DNA of 64,000 bases from Streptomyces sp. NBC_01498. GTDB lineage: Bacteria > Actinomycetota > Actinomycetes > Streptomycetales > Streptomycetaceae. Positions 55,790 to 64,000 of the stretch are shown here, piece by piece. The position numbers and the translations under genes are program-made. Positions within the stretch are counted from its first letter, which is position 1. Every line of letters starts with the position of its first letter. The stretch covers positions 4,972,001-5,036,000 of the forward strand of contig NZ_CP109598.1 of assembly GCF_036327775.1 (NCBI RefSeq), read 5' to 3'. A model generated the notes under the pieces. It was not told the DNA's origin. It ran no database searches and worked only from the letters and a program-made list of their open reading frames with translations.

Positions 55790-57313
55790 GTGAGCCAGCA
55801 CCAGCCCGACCAGCCAGACCAGCCCGGCGCGTACGACGACGACTTCCACGAGATCGTGCACGCCGAGACGACCCGCGACCCCGACCTCGCCGTCATCGAG
55901 GCCGGCAGCCGTACGCTCCGCGCCCAGGCGGGCCTCCCGCAGGGGGACGGCGTCCCGGCGCGGCCCGCCGACCCGGAGGTCGACAAGGCGCTGCGCGCCG
56001 TCGAGCGGGAGCTGGCCGGCCGCTGGGGCGAGACCAAGCTGGAGCCGTCGGTCACCCGTATCGAGGCGCTGATGGACGTGCTCGGCGACCCGCAGCGGGC
56101 GTATCCGTCGATCCACATCACCGGCACCAACGGCAAGACGTCGACCGCCCGGATGATCGAGGCGCTGCTCGGCGCGTTCGACCTGCGCACCGGGCGTTAC
56201 ACCAGCCCGCACGTGTCGTCGGTGACCGAGCGGATCAGCCTGGACGGGGAACCGATCCGGCCCGAGCTGTTCATCGAGACGTACGAGGACATCAAGCCGT
56301 ACGTCGACATGGTGGACGCCGCCCAGGACTACCGGCTGTCGTTCTTCGAGGTGCTCACCGGCATGGCGTACGCGGCCTTCGCGGACGCCCCGGTGGACGC
56401 GGCGGTGGTCGAGGTCGGCATGGGCGGCACCTGGGACGCGACGAACGTCATCGACGCGACGGTGGCCGTGGTCACCCCCATCGACCTGGACCACACCGAC
56501 CGGCTCGGCTCCACACCGGGCGAGATCGCCGTGGAGAAGGCCGGGATCGTCAAGCCGGGCGCGACGGTCGTGCTGGCGCAGCAGCCGGTGGACGCGTCGC
56601 AGGTGATGCTGAAGCGGGCCGTCGACGTCGACGCGACGGTGGCGCGCGAGGGCATGGAGTTCGGGATCGTCTCCCGCGAGGTCGCGGTCGGCGGGCAGAT
56701 GCTGACGCTGCGCGGCCTCGGCGGCGAGTACGGGCAGATCTTCCTCCCGCTGCACGGCGCCCATCAGGCGCACAACGCGGTGGTGGCGCTGGCGGCGGTG
56801 GAGGCGTTCTTCGGCGTCGGCGCCGAACACGCCCGGGTGATGGACGTGGACACGGTGCGCGCGGCGTTCGCCTCCGTGGTGTCGCCGGGCCGGCTGGAGG
56901 TCGTACGGCGCTCGCCGACCGTGGTCCTGGACGCGGCGCACAACCCGGCGGGCGGGCGGGCCGCGGCCGAGGCCATCGGTGAGGCGTTCGGCTTCAGCAG
57001 ACTGATCGGCGTGGTCGGGGCGAGCGCGGGCAAGGACGTCCGGGGGTTCCTCGAAGCCCTGGAGCCGGTCTGCGCGGAGGTCGTGGTCACGGAGAACTCC
57101 AGCGACCGGGCGCTGGGCGCGGACGATCTGGCGGCGGTGGCCGTCGAGGTGTTCGGCGGCGACCGGGTGCAGGTCGAGCCCCGGCTGGACGACGCGCTGG
57201 AGGCGGCGATCACGCTCGCCGAGGAGGACGGGGAGTACGCGGGCGCCGGGGTGCTGGTGACCGGTTCGGTGATCACGGTCGGCGAGGCCCGGCTGCTTCT
57301 GGGAAAGGCGTGA
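55790..57313 (+). CDS. folC: folylpolyglutamate synthase / dihydrofolate synthase
   Basis: This 507-residue ATP-dependent ligase adds glutamate to folates. The P-loop HITGTNGKTSTARMIE lies near residue 112, the Mur-ligase region is VEVGMGGTWDATNV, and PHGAHQAHNAVVAL-type (LHGAHQAHNAVVAL) and LDAAHNPAGGRAA motifs follow. An acidic N-terminal extension of about 65 residues precedes the catalytic core and is typical of Streptomyces FolC. Followed after four bases by the DUF4233 gene. Confidence 0.96.
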   Translation: MSQHQPDQPDQPGAYDDDFHEIVHAETTRDPDLAVIEAGSRTLRAQAGLPQGDGVPARPADPEVDKALRAVERELAGRWGETKLEPSVTRIEALMDVLGDPQRAYPSIHITGTNGKTSTARMIEALLGAFDLRTGRYTSPHVSSVTERISLDGEPIRPELFIETYEDIKPYVDMVDAAQDYRLSFFEVLTGMAYAAFADAPVDAAVVEVGMGGTWDATNVIDATVAVVTPIDLDHTDRLGSTPGEIAVEKAGIVKPGATVVLAQQPVDASQVMLKRAVDVDATVAREGMEFGIVSREVAVGGQMLTLRGLGGEYGQIFLPLHGAHQAHNAVVALAAVEAFFGVGAEHARVMDVDTVRAAFASVVSPGRLEVVRRSPTVVLDAAHNPAGGRAAAEAIGEAFGFSRLIGVVGASAGKDVRGFLEALEPVCAEVVVTENSSDRALGADDLAAVAVEVFGGDRVQVEPRLDDALEAAITLAEEDGEYAGAGVLVTGSVITVGEARLLLGKA

Positions 57314-57317
57314 CCGC

Positions 57318-57668
57318 ATGCGTACGCTCTGCGCGTCGACACTGATCGGCGAGTTCTTCGTGATCGGGTTCGCCGGGCTCGTCGCCATGAAGTCCGACGA
57401 CCTGTCGATGACGGCGGTGTGGACGGTCTGCGGTGTCGCGATGCTGCTGTCCCTGCTGCTGTGCGGGACGATCACCCGCCCCGGCGGGGTCGCGCTCGGC
57501 TGGGCGTTCCAGATCGCGCTGGTCGCGGGTGGTTTCGTGGTGCCGGTGATGTTCTTCCTGGGGGTGCTCTTCGGGGCGCTGTGGGGGGCCTCCGTCCACT
57601 ACGGGCGCAAGATCGACGCGGCGAAGGCCCGTTGGGCGGAGCAGGCGGCGACGGGGGCACCGAGCTGA
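57318..57668 (+). CDS. DUF4233 membrane protein
   Basis: This 116-residue protein has four hydrophobic segments: TLIGEFFVIGFAGLVAM, VWTVCGVAMLLSLLLCG, LGWAFQIALVAGGFVV and VMFFLGVLFGALWG. It has a short cytoplasmic tail (KIDAAKARWAEQA). It directly follows folC, the fixed actinobacterial order for DUF4233, with which it is surely co-transcribed. Function unknown. Confidence 0.9.
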   Translation: MRTLCASTLIGEFFVIGFAGLVAMKSDDLSMTAVWTVCGVAMLLSLLLCGTITRPGGVALGWAFQIALVAGGFVVPVMFFLGVLFGALWGASVHYGRKIDAAKARWAEQAATGAPS

Positions 57669-57701
57669 GCCCGGTTCCTGACGCACCCGGGTGAGGACCG
57701 G

Positions 57702-57732
57702 TTACGGCACGTCCCGCAAGCACCTGTAGCCT
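57702..57732 (+). promoter_or_regulatory. candidate ndk promoter
   Basis: TTACGG (57702-57707) and TAGCCT (57727-57732) are separated by 19 bases, about 50 bases before ndk. Confidence 0.4.
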
Positions 57733-57785
57733 CACACCACTTCACCCGTTTGCCCGTAGCGCACGCCCACAAGGAGCCGCACACC

Positions 57786-58196
57786 ATGACCCAGCGCACT
57801 CTCGTCCTGCTCAAGCCGGACGCCGTCCGCCGCGCTTTGGTGGGAGAGATCATCGGCCGCATCGAGCGCAAGGCCGGCTGGAGCATCACCGCGCTGGAGA
57901 TGCGGACCCTCGACGGCGCGACGCTGGAGCAGCACTACGGCGAGCACCGGGGCCGCCCGTTCTACGAGCCGCTGATCGAGTTCATGGCGTCGGGCCCGGT
58001 CGTCGCGCTGGTCGTGGAGGGTGAGCGGGTCATCGAGGGCGTCCGCGCGCTGGCGGGTCCCACTGACCCGATCGCCGCAGCGCCGGGGTCCATTCGGGGG
58101 GACTTCGGAACGATTGTCCGGGAGAACCTGATCCACGCCTCGGACTCCGAGGAGTCCGCCATTCGGGAACTGAAACTTTTCTTTCCCGAGCACTGA
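57786..58196 (+). CDS. ndk: nucleoside diphosphate kinase
   Basis: This 136-residue enzyme balances nucleoside triphosphates. Motifs: [19 protein letters not shown] at the start, [25 protein letters not shown] and the phosphorylated His in [13 protein letters not shown] near residue 117. AAGGAG precedes the ATG. Normal length. It lies between the folC operon and mreB, as in other Streptomyces. Confidence 0.97.
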   Translation: MTQRTLVLLKPDAVRRALVGEIIGRIERKAGWSITALEMRTLDGATLEQHYGEHRGRPFYEPLIEFMASGPVVALVVEGERVIEGVRALAGPTDPIAAAPGSIRGDFGTIVRENLIHASDSEESAIRELKLFFPEH

Positions 58197-58470
58197 AAGA
58201 CACCCCTTATCCTGGTCTTTCCTGATCGCATGTCAGCCGGATCGCGCCGAGTGCGCCTGCGGCGACCGGCGGAATTCGGGCGCACCCGGCATATGCGGAG
58301 CCAGATCGGGAACGCATGGCCCCGACACATCGTCACCTTTATTAGAGGTGGATCTACCGCGCCGCGTCAGCACGGGCGGCACTACGATGGAAGCCTCCAC
58401 GCCACAGCATCCACTTCGCCATCCTGAAAAGCCGTCAACGCTTCGATTTGGGAAGGCCAGACGCATCCTC

Positions 58471-59502
58471 ATGGGGAACAAGATGTCGTTCATCGGCCGT
58501 GACATGGCTGTCGACCTCGGGACCGCCAACACGCTGGTGTACGTCAGGGGCCGGGGGATCGTGCTCAACGAGCCGTCCGTCGTCGCCATCAACACCAACA
58601 CCGGCGGCATCCTCGCGGTCGGCGCCGAAGCGAAGAAGATGATCGGCCGGACACCGGGCAACATCGTTGCCGTCCGGCCGCTGAAGGACGGCGTGATCGC
58701 CGACTTCGAGATCACCGAGCGCATGCTGCGCTACTTCATCCTCAAGATCCACAAGCGCCGCTACCTGGCCCGCCCGCGGGTCGTCGTCTGTGTGCCCTCC
58801 GGCATCACGGGAGTCGAGCGGCGCGCCGTCATCGAGGCGTCCACGCAGGCCGGCGCCCGCCAGGTGCACATCATCGAGGAGCCCATGGCCGCCGCCATCG
58901 GCTCGGGCCTCCCCGTCCACGAGGCGACCGGCAACATGGTCGTGGACATCGGCGGCGGCACCACCGAGGTCGCCGTGATCTCGCTCGGCGGCATCGTCAC
59001 CGCGCAGTCCATCCGGGTCGCCGGCGACGAACTCGACAACGCGATCATCCAGCACATCAAGAAGGAGTACTCGCTCCTCCTCGGTGAGCGCACCGCCGAA
59101 CAGATCAAGATCACCATCGGTTCGGCCTACGACCTGGAGAAGGAAGAGCACACCGAGATCCGGGGCCGCGACCTGGTGTCCGGGCTGCCGAAGACCGTCG
59201 TCATCTCGGCCGCCGAGGTCCGCAAGGCCATCGAGGAGCCCGTCAACGCCATCGTGGACGCGGTGAAGACGACACTCGACAAGTGCCCGCCGGAGCTGTC
59301 CGGCGACGTGATGGACCGGGGCATCGTCCTCACCGGCGGCGGCGCCCTGCTGCGCGGCCTCGACGAGCGGCTGCGCCGGGAGACCGGTATGCCCATCCAC
59401 ATCGCCGAGGACCCGCTGGACTCGGTGGCCCTCGGTTCCGGAAAGTGCGTCGAGGAGTTCGAGGCGCTCCAGCAGGTGCTGGACGCGTCGCCGCGCAGGT
59501 AG
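58471..59502 (+). CDS. mreB: actin-like morphogenetic protein MreB
   Basis: This 343-residue actin-fold ATPase polymerises beneath the membrane; in Streptomyces it guides spore-wall synthesis rather than hyphal growth. Phosphate 1 motif [15 protein letters not shown], phosphate 2 [14 protein letters not shown] and the adenosine motif [16 protein letters not shown] are present. The ATG at 58471 was chosen; a second ATG at 58483 (MSFIGRD) is a possible start. The 274-base gap after ndk contains the promoter region; no gene is seen there. Confidence 0.97.
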   Translation: MGNKMSFIGRDMAVDLGTANTLVYVRGRGIVLNEPSVVAINTNTGGILAVGAEAKKMIGRTPGNIVAVRPLKDGVIADFEITERMLRYFILKIHKRRYLARPRVVVCVPSGITGVERRAVIEASTQAGARQVHIIEEPMAAAIGSGLPVHEATGNMVVDIGGGTTEVAVISLGGIVTAQSIRVAGDELDNAIIQHIKKEYSLLLGERTAEQIKITIGSAYDLEKEEHTEIRGRDLVSGLPKTVVISAAEVRKAIEEPVNAIVDAVKTTLDKCPPELSGDVMDRGIVLTGGGALLRGLDERLRRETGMPIHIAEDPLDSVALGSGKCVEEFEALQQVLDASPRR

Positions 59503-59510
59503 GACGTTTC

Positions 59511-59545
59511 CGCGCGGAACGGGGGCGTGCCCGCCGTTCCGCGCG
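59511..59545 (+). terminator. hairpin between mreB and mreC
   Basis: A 12-bp perfect stem (CGCGCGGAACGG) with an 11-base loop begins eight bases after the mreB stop. It could terminate or attenuate and so separate mreB level from mreCD-pbp2-rodA. The gap to mreC (59503-59770) has no gene. Confidence 0.65.
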
Positions 59546-59770
59546 GATCGTGACAAGGCGGATCGTGACACGAACGAATATCTCCCCGGGCCCGACGGAT
59601 CCGGGGGGACAACTCCGGGGGAACGCCGACGGCCCCGCCGGTGGAACGTTGATATACAGACAAGACCAATCCGATGTGCCCGTGGAGACAAATCCCCCGC
59701 GGATGATTCCCGCGATCGGCACGACAATTTCCGACGAGGCATTCCAACGAGGAAGGCACGGCCGCCGCAC

Positions 59771-60730
59771 GTGAGGGACACACGAGAGAGCCGGCTGCTC
59801 CTGGTGCTGCTGATCGCCATCGCGTTCGCACTGATCACGGTGGATATCCGCGGCGGAGAGGCGTCACCCGTCGACGGTGCCCGCCAGGCCGCCGCCTCGG
59901 TCTTCGGACCGGTGCAGAACGGCGTCGCGAAGGCCGTCGACCCGGTCGGCAACGCCATCGGCGCCGTACGGGACTCCGGTGAGAGACACGACCGGGTGAC
60001 CCTGCTGGAGCGCGAGAACGCGGCGCTCAAGCAGCGGCTCGGCAGCGACGACCGCAACCGCAGCCGGGTCAGGGAGCTGGACAAGCTCCTCAGGACGGCG
60101 GGCGCCGGCCAGTACGGCATCAAGGCGGCCGAGGTCATCGCCATAGGAGCGGCCCAGGGCTTCTCCTGGACCGTGACCATCGACGCGGGCACCGACGACG
60201 GCCTCAAGCGCGACATGACCGTACTGAACGGCGACGGGCTCGTCGGCCGCGTCACCACCGTCGGCCCCAGCACCGCGACCGTCCTGCTCGCCAACGACCC
60301 GGACTTCACCGTCGGCACCCGGATGGAGAAGTCCGACGAACTGGGCTTCGCCACCGGCCAGGGCGACCAGCCGCTCAACGTGCAGCTCCTCAACGGCAAG
60401 GCCAAGGTGAGGAACGGCGACCGGCTGGTCACCTTCGGCTCCAGCAAGGACCGGCCGTTCGTCCCCGGCGTACCGGTCGGCCAGGTCGTCCGCGTCGACC
60501 CCGCGGGCGGCGACCTCACCCGGGACATCTACGTCCGCCCGTACGTCGGCTTCACCAAGCTGGACATCGTCGGCGTCGTCGTCCAGGCGCCCCGCGACGA
60601 CCCCCGCGACATGGTCCTTCCGACCAAGCCCGCCAAGCCCAAGCCCACCCCGACCGTCACCGTCACGGCCACCCCGCCGCCGGGAGGCCAGAACCCGCAG
60701 GGCGACGGCCAGGTCACCGAGCAGGAGTAG
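59771..60730 (+). CDS. mreC: rod-shape-determining protein MreC
   Basis: This 319-residue protein has an N-terminal membrane helix (LLLVLLIAIAFALITVDI), a coiled coil (about residues 70-105, RVTLLERENAALKQRLGSDD) and an extracytoplasmic beta domain (AAQGFSWTVTIDAGTDDGLK, GLVGRVTTVGPSTATVLL). The tail is Pro/Thr/Lys-rich. It links the cytoskeleton to the wall synthases. GTG start. It is followed 11 bases later by mreD. Confidence 0.95.
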   Translation: MRDTRESRLLLVLLIAIAFALITVDIRGGEASPVDGARQAAASVFGPVQNGVAKAVDPVGNAIGAVRDSGERHDRVTLLERENAALKQRLGSDDRNRSRVRELDKLLRTAGAGQYGIKAAEVIAIGAAQGFSWTVTIDAGTDDGLKRDMTVLNGDGLVGRVTTVGPSTATVLLANDPDFTVGTRMEKSDELGFATGQGDQPLNVQLLNGKAKVRNGDRLVTFGSSKDRPFVPGVPVGQVVRVDPAGGDLTRDIYVRPYVGFTKLDIVGVVVQAPRDDPRDMVLPTKPAKPKPTPTVTVTATPPPGGQNPQGDGQVTEQE

Positions 60731-60741
60731 AGCTGATCCCC

Positions 60742-61407
60742 ATGCGCCTCAACCGGATGCTGCTCTCCGTCACCCTCGTCGTGGTCGCGCTGGTCCTCCA
60801 GGTGTGCGTACTGGCCCGGCTCCAACTCCCCGGCGCCGTACCCGATCTGCTGCTCCTCGTCGTCGTCGCGCTCGCCCTGGTCTACGGCCATGTCAGCGGC
60901 GCGCTCATCGGCTTCGGCGCCGGGCTCCTCGCCGACATCGCGCCGCCCGCCGACCACGCCGCCGGACGCTACGCGCTGGTGCTCTGCCTGATCGGCTACC
61001 TCGCCGGACTCGCCAAGCCCGACAACGGCCAACTGCGCACCGCGCTGGGCCCGATGGTCGTGGTCGTCGGCGCGGCCGTCAGCACGACCCTGCTGTACGC
61101 GGGGGTCGGCGCCCTCGTCGGCGACACCGCCGCCCGCCATGTCGGCCTGTCCAACCTGGTGATCACCGCGGCCATCTACGACCTGCTGCTGGCCCCGTTC
61201 ACCGTCCCGCTGATCATGGCCCTGGCCAGACGCGCGGAGAACGACCCGCTCGCCGACACGTCGAGCGGCGGCACCGACGTCGCCTCCGGCTGGCTGGCGA
61301 CGGGCACCGGACTGAAGATCGGCAACCAGCGCGGCGGACTGCGGATGAAGGCGGCCCGCTCCCGCGCGGCACGGGCCGGACGGATCAAGGGGGTCAAACG
61401 ACTGTGA
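60742..61407 (+). CDS. mreD: rod-shape-determining protein MreD
   Basis: This 221-residue membrane protein has about six helices (MLLSVTLVVVALVLQVCVLA, LLLLVVVALALVYGHVSG, YALVLCLIGYLAGLA) and a basic C-terminal cytoplasmic tail (ARSRAARAGRIKG). It is a partner of MreC in the elongation complex. Its stop overlaps the pbp2 GTG by four bases. Confidence 0.93.
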   Translation: MRLNRMLLSVTLVVVALVLQVCVLARLQLPGAVPDLLLLVVVALALVYGHVSGALIGFGAGLLADIAPPADHAAGRYALVLCLIGYLAGLAKPDNGQLRTALGPMVVVVGAAVSTTLLYAGVGALVGDTAARHVGLSNLVITAAIYDLLLAPFTVPLIMALARRAENDPLADTSSGGTDVASGWLATGTGLKIGNQRGGLRMKAARSRAARAGRIKGVKRL

Positions 61408-63668
61408 GCAACATTCCGGAGACCGGACGGACACCCAGGGTCCAGATCCGGCTCGTCGTCATCCAGGTCCTCGTCTTCTCCCTCCTGCTCACCCTCGGCG
61501 GACGGCTCTGGTACCTCCAGGTCCGCAACGGCGCGGAGTACACGGACGAGGCGAAGAACAACCATGTGCAGCAGGTCGTCCAGCCGGCCGTACGCGGCTC
61601 GATCCTCGACTCGCAGGGCGTCCCGCTCGCCGACAACGAGACCCGTCTCGTCGTCTCCGCCAGCCGCACCGAACTGCTGAAGATGAAGGACAACGGGACG
61701 GCCGTCCTCACCCGGCTGGCCGGCATCCTCGGCATGAAGCCCAAGGACGTCCACGACAAGGTCCGGCTCTGCGACAGCGAGACACCCCAGCCCTGCTGGA
61801 ACGGCTCGCCCTACCAGCCGATCCCGGTCACCGACGAGGCCACCACCCAGCAGGCCCTCCAGATCCGGGAACGCGCCGAGGACTTCCCCGGCATCACCGC
61901 CGAACCGACCGCCGTACGCCGCTACGCCTCGCCCGCCAAGGCCAACACCGCCCAGGTGCTGGGCTATCTCTCGCCGGTCACCGACGAGGAGATCACCAAG
62001 GCGCAGGACACCGACTCGCCGTTCCTCCGCTCCGACCAGGTCGGCCGCTCCGGGCTGGAACGCACGTACGACAAGTACCTGCGCGGCGACGCGGGCGTCA
62101 CCCGCTACGAGGTCGACAACCTCGGCCGGGTCATCGGCCAGGCCAGGAGCGACAAGGCGGAGCCGGGCTCCAACATCGTCACCTCCATCGACGCGCGGGT
62201 GCAGGCCGTCGCCGAGTACGAGCTCCACGAGGCGATGAAGGCCGCGCGCAAGGAGCACGACCGCAACACCAACGAGAACTACAAGGCCGACGCGGGCGCG
62301 GTCGTCGTGCTGGAGTCCAAGACCGGCCGGGTCGTGTCGATGGCCTCCCAGCCGACGTACGACCCGAACGCCTGGGTCGGCGGCATCTCCGCGAAGGACT
62401 ACGCCAAACTCACCAGCAAGAAATCCAACTTCCCGCTGCTGAACCGGGGTATCCAGTCGCAGGCCGCGCCCGGCTCGGTCTTCAAGGTCGTCTCGTCCAC
62501 GGCGGCGGTCAAGGCCGGTTACGACTTCAACGGCAGCTACCCGTGCCCGAGTTCGTACTCCATCGGCAGCCAGGTCTTCAAGAACTTCGAGTCCCAGGGC
62601 TACGGCAGCATCGACCTCGGCCGCGCACTGGAGGTCTCCTGCGACACCGTCTTCTACGGGCTCGCGCACAAGGAGTGGCAGAAGGACGGCGGCACCAAGC
62701 CCAGAAAGGGCGCCAAGGACTGGTTCTACACGACCGCCAAGCAGTTCGGGCTCGCCAAGGAGACCGGCATCGACCTCCCCAACGAGGTCACGGGCCGTAT
62801 CCCGGACCGCAAGTGGAAGCAGGCCTTCTGGGAGGCCAACAAGGCCGGCTGGTGCAAGCAGGGCAAGAAGGGCGGCACGTACGTCGAGCAACTGGCGTAC
62901 GAGGGCTGCCTCGAAGGCAACCGGATGCGCGCCGGTGACGCGGTCAACTACTCGATCGGCCAGGGCGACACGCTCGTCACCCCGATCCAGATGGCCACGA
63001 TCTACGCGGCGATCGCCAACGGCGGCACCCTGCACGCCCCCACCGTCGGCAAGGCGATCATCAGCCCCGACGGCCGGAGCGTCCAGGAGATCAAGCCGGC
63101 GTCGCAGGCCAAGCTGCCCGTCGACGGCACGCTCCGCGACCAGCTCGACAAGGCCCTGGCGGGCGTCGCGACCACCGGTTCGGCCGCCTGGCGGTTCGGC
63201 GGCTGGCCGCAGGACAAGATCCCGATGCACGCCAAGACCGGTACGGCGGAGGTCTACGGCAAGCAGACGACCTCGTGGTTCGCCTCGTACACCGAGGACT
63301 ACACGATCGTGATGACGATCTCCCAGGGTGGTACGGGCTCCGGGGCCTCCGGTCCCGCCGTCCGCAACATCTACGAGGCGATGTACGGCCTCGACGAGAA
63401 GGGCGGGCAGAACGTGAAGAAGGCTCTGCTGCCCAAGCCGCGCACCGCCCTGCCGAAGATCCAGCCCGACGGCTCGATCGACGCGCCGGAGGTCAAGCCG
63501 TACGTACCGGACAAGACCCCGCTGGACGGCAACGAGATCGCGCCCGCCGGTGACAACAACGGGCCGGTGACGGGGGACCCCGACACCGCGGGGCCGGACC
63601 CGGACGAACAGGGACGGACCTCGGGCGACATCGGACAGCTCGCGGGACCGCCCGCGCGAAGGGACTGA
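61404..63668 (+). CDS. pbp2: class B penicillin-binding protein 2 (transpeptidase)
   Basis: This 754-residue membrane-anchored transpeptidase crosslinks peptidoglycan in the elongation/spore-wall complex. One N-terminal helix (IRLVVIQVLVFSLLLTL) is followed by a dimerisation domain (RGSILDSQGVPLADNETRLV). The catalytic SXXK is in QAAPGSVFKVV near residue 358, SXD in EVSCDTVFYGL near 412 and KTG in MHAKTGTAEVYG near 610. A Pro/Asp-rich tail follows. It is coupled to mreD by a four-base overlap and to rodA by three bases. Confidence 0.95.
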   Translation: MSNIPETGRTPRVQIRLVVIQVLVFSLLLTLGGRLWYLQVRNGAEYTDEAKNNHVQQVVQPAVRGSILDSQGVPLADNETRLVVSASRTELLKMKDNGTAVLTRLAGILGMKPKDVHDKVRLCDSETPQPCWNGSPYQPIPVTDEATTQQALQIRERAEDFPGITAEPTAVRRYASPAKANTAQVLGYLSPVTDEEITKAQDTDSPFLRSDQVGRSGLERTYDKYLRGDAGVTRYEVDNLGRVIGQARSDKAEPGSNIVTSIDARVQAVAEYELHEAMKAARKEHDRNTNENYKADAGAVVVLESKTGRVVSMASQPTYDPNAWVGGISAKDYAKLTSKKSNFPLLNRGIQSQAAPGSVFKVVSSTAAVKAGYDFNGSYPCPSSYSIGSQVFKNFESQGYGSIDLGRALEVSCDTVFYGLAHKEWQKDGGTKPRKGAKDWFYTTAKQFGLAKETGIDLPNEVTGRIPDRKWKQAFWEANKAGWCKQGKKGGTYVEQLAYEGCLEGNRMRAGDAVNYSIGQGDTLVTPIQMATIYAAIANGGTLHAPTVGKAIISPDGRSVQEIKPASQAKLPVDGTLRDQLDKALAGVATTGSAAWRFGGWPQDKIPMHAKTGTAEVYGKQTTSWFASYTEDYTIVMTISQGGTGSGASGPAVRNIYEAMYGLDEKGGQNVKKALLPKPRTALPKIQPDGSIDAPEVKPYVPDKTPLDGNEIAPAGDNNGPVTGDPDTAGPDPDEQGRTSGDIGQLAGPPARRD

Positions 63669-63671
63669 CAC

Positions 63672-64000
63672 ATGGCCGGCACCGGCGGATTCTCCGTCTC
63701 CGGATACGGTCCCGGCGAGCGCGGGCTGTGGGCGACGCTCGCCGCCCGTGACTCGATGGCGCGGCGGCTGGACTGGCCGCTGATGTTCTCCGCGCTCGCG
63801 CTGTCCGCCGTCGGATCGGTGCTCGTCTGGTCGGCGACCCGCAACCGTACGGACCTCAACCAGGGCGACCCGTACTACTTCTTCTTCCGCCACGTCCTGA
63901 ACACCGGTATCGGGCTGGCCCTGATGATCGGCACCATCTGGCTCGGCCACCGCACCCTGCGCGGCGCGGTGCCCGTGCTCTACGGCATCTCCGTGGTGCT
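63672..64000 (+). CDS. rodA: SEDS-family glycan polymerase RodA (cut by window end)
   Basis: This is the first 109 codons of a SEDS protein, the peptidoglycan glycosyltransferase partner of the preceding class B PBP. The basic cytoplasmic start is followed by helices PLMFSALALSAVGSVLVWSA and NTGIGLALMIGTIWLG. In Streptomyces the gene at this place is also called sfr. It starts three bases after the pbp2 stop. Confidence 0.9.
   Translation, partial: MAGTGGFSVSGYGPGERGLWATLAARDSMARRLDWPLMFSALALSAVGSVLVWSATRNRTDLNQGDPYYFFFRHVLNTGIGLALMIGTIWLGHRTLRGAVPVLYGISVV

Noticed and set aside
53063..57475. 1470-residue open frame on the minus strand
   Set aside because: It is a GC-skew shadow running antisense through valS and folC; its translation is Arg/Val/Gly-rich without domains.

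Overview
The window is a very GC-rich stretch of a Streptomyces-type actinobacterial chromosome: almost every third codon position is G or C, GTG starts are common, and the gene order matches, from memory, the S. coelicolor core between the chitosan regulator csnR and the mre/rodA morphogenesis cluster. Identifications come from protein motifs and gene order only; no database was searched.

Left part (1-28.8 kb). A ROK repressor (csnR-like, cut by the left edge) with a palindromic operator is followed by an MscS channel, an HNH nuclease, a secreted GH84 hexosaminidase-like enzyme, malQ, a small membrane protein and a 0.7 kb repeat-rich gap. Next come two paralogous aminopeptidase N genes flanking asd and a large secreted subtilisin-like protease. 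A DsbA-fold thiol protein, iron superoxide dismutase with a likely Nur operator, and a Tat-exported glycerophosphodiesterase follow. This part ends with a divergent sugar locus: a hydroxyacid dehydrogenase and FGGY kinase on one side, a second FGGY kinase and a histidine phosphatase on the other, with a strong inverted repeat between.

Middle accessory part (28.9-35.8 kb). Base composition drops slightly. It holds a regulatory-looking island: a HATPase anti-sigma-like protein, two overlapping short proteins that look like decayed serine-recombinase N-domains, an XRE/DUF5753 regulator followed by four DUF397 genes (a two-gene unit duplicated in tandem with its hairpin), cutA, a second regulatory trio (small protein, DUF6879-like, XRE/DUF5753), and a short acidic peptide translationally coupled to a methyltransferase of the kind found in ATP-grasp peptide maturation systems, with no ATP-grasp gene nearby.

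Right-middle part (36-46.8 kb). This carries bioY, a flavin oxidase, rpiB, a Nei-type glycosylase, an Eis-like acetyltransferase, a SpoIIE-type phosphatase, a secreted three-repeat beta-trefoil protein, a CPA2 antiporter, a stand-alone HD hydrolase, a membrane acyltransferase and a small membrane protein.

Right core (46.9-64 kb). Two tRNA genes (Gly-TCC, Pro-TGG) precede tig-clpP1-clpP2-clpX (protein folding and proteolysis, with a ClgR-like box before clpP1), then a proline-rich membrane protein, valS-folC-DUF4233-ndk, and mreB-mreC-mreD-pbp2-rodA (cell wall elongation and sporulation wall synthesis), the last gene being cut by the right edge. Several genes (9135, 53099, 55790) have a TANNNT box 6-7 bases before the start codon and no ribosome binding site, suggesting leaderless mRNAs.
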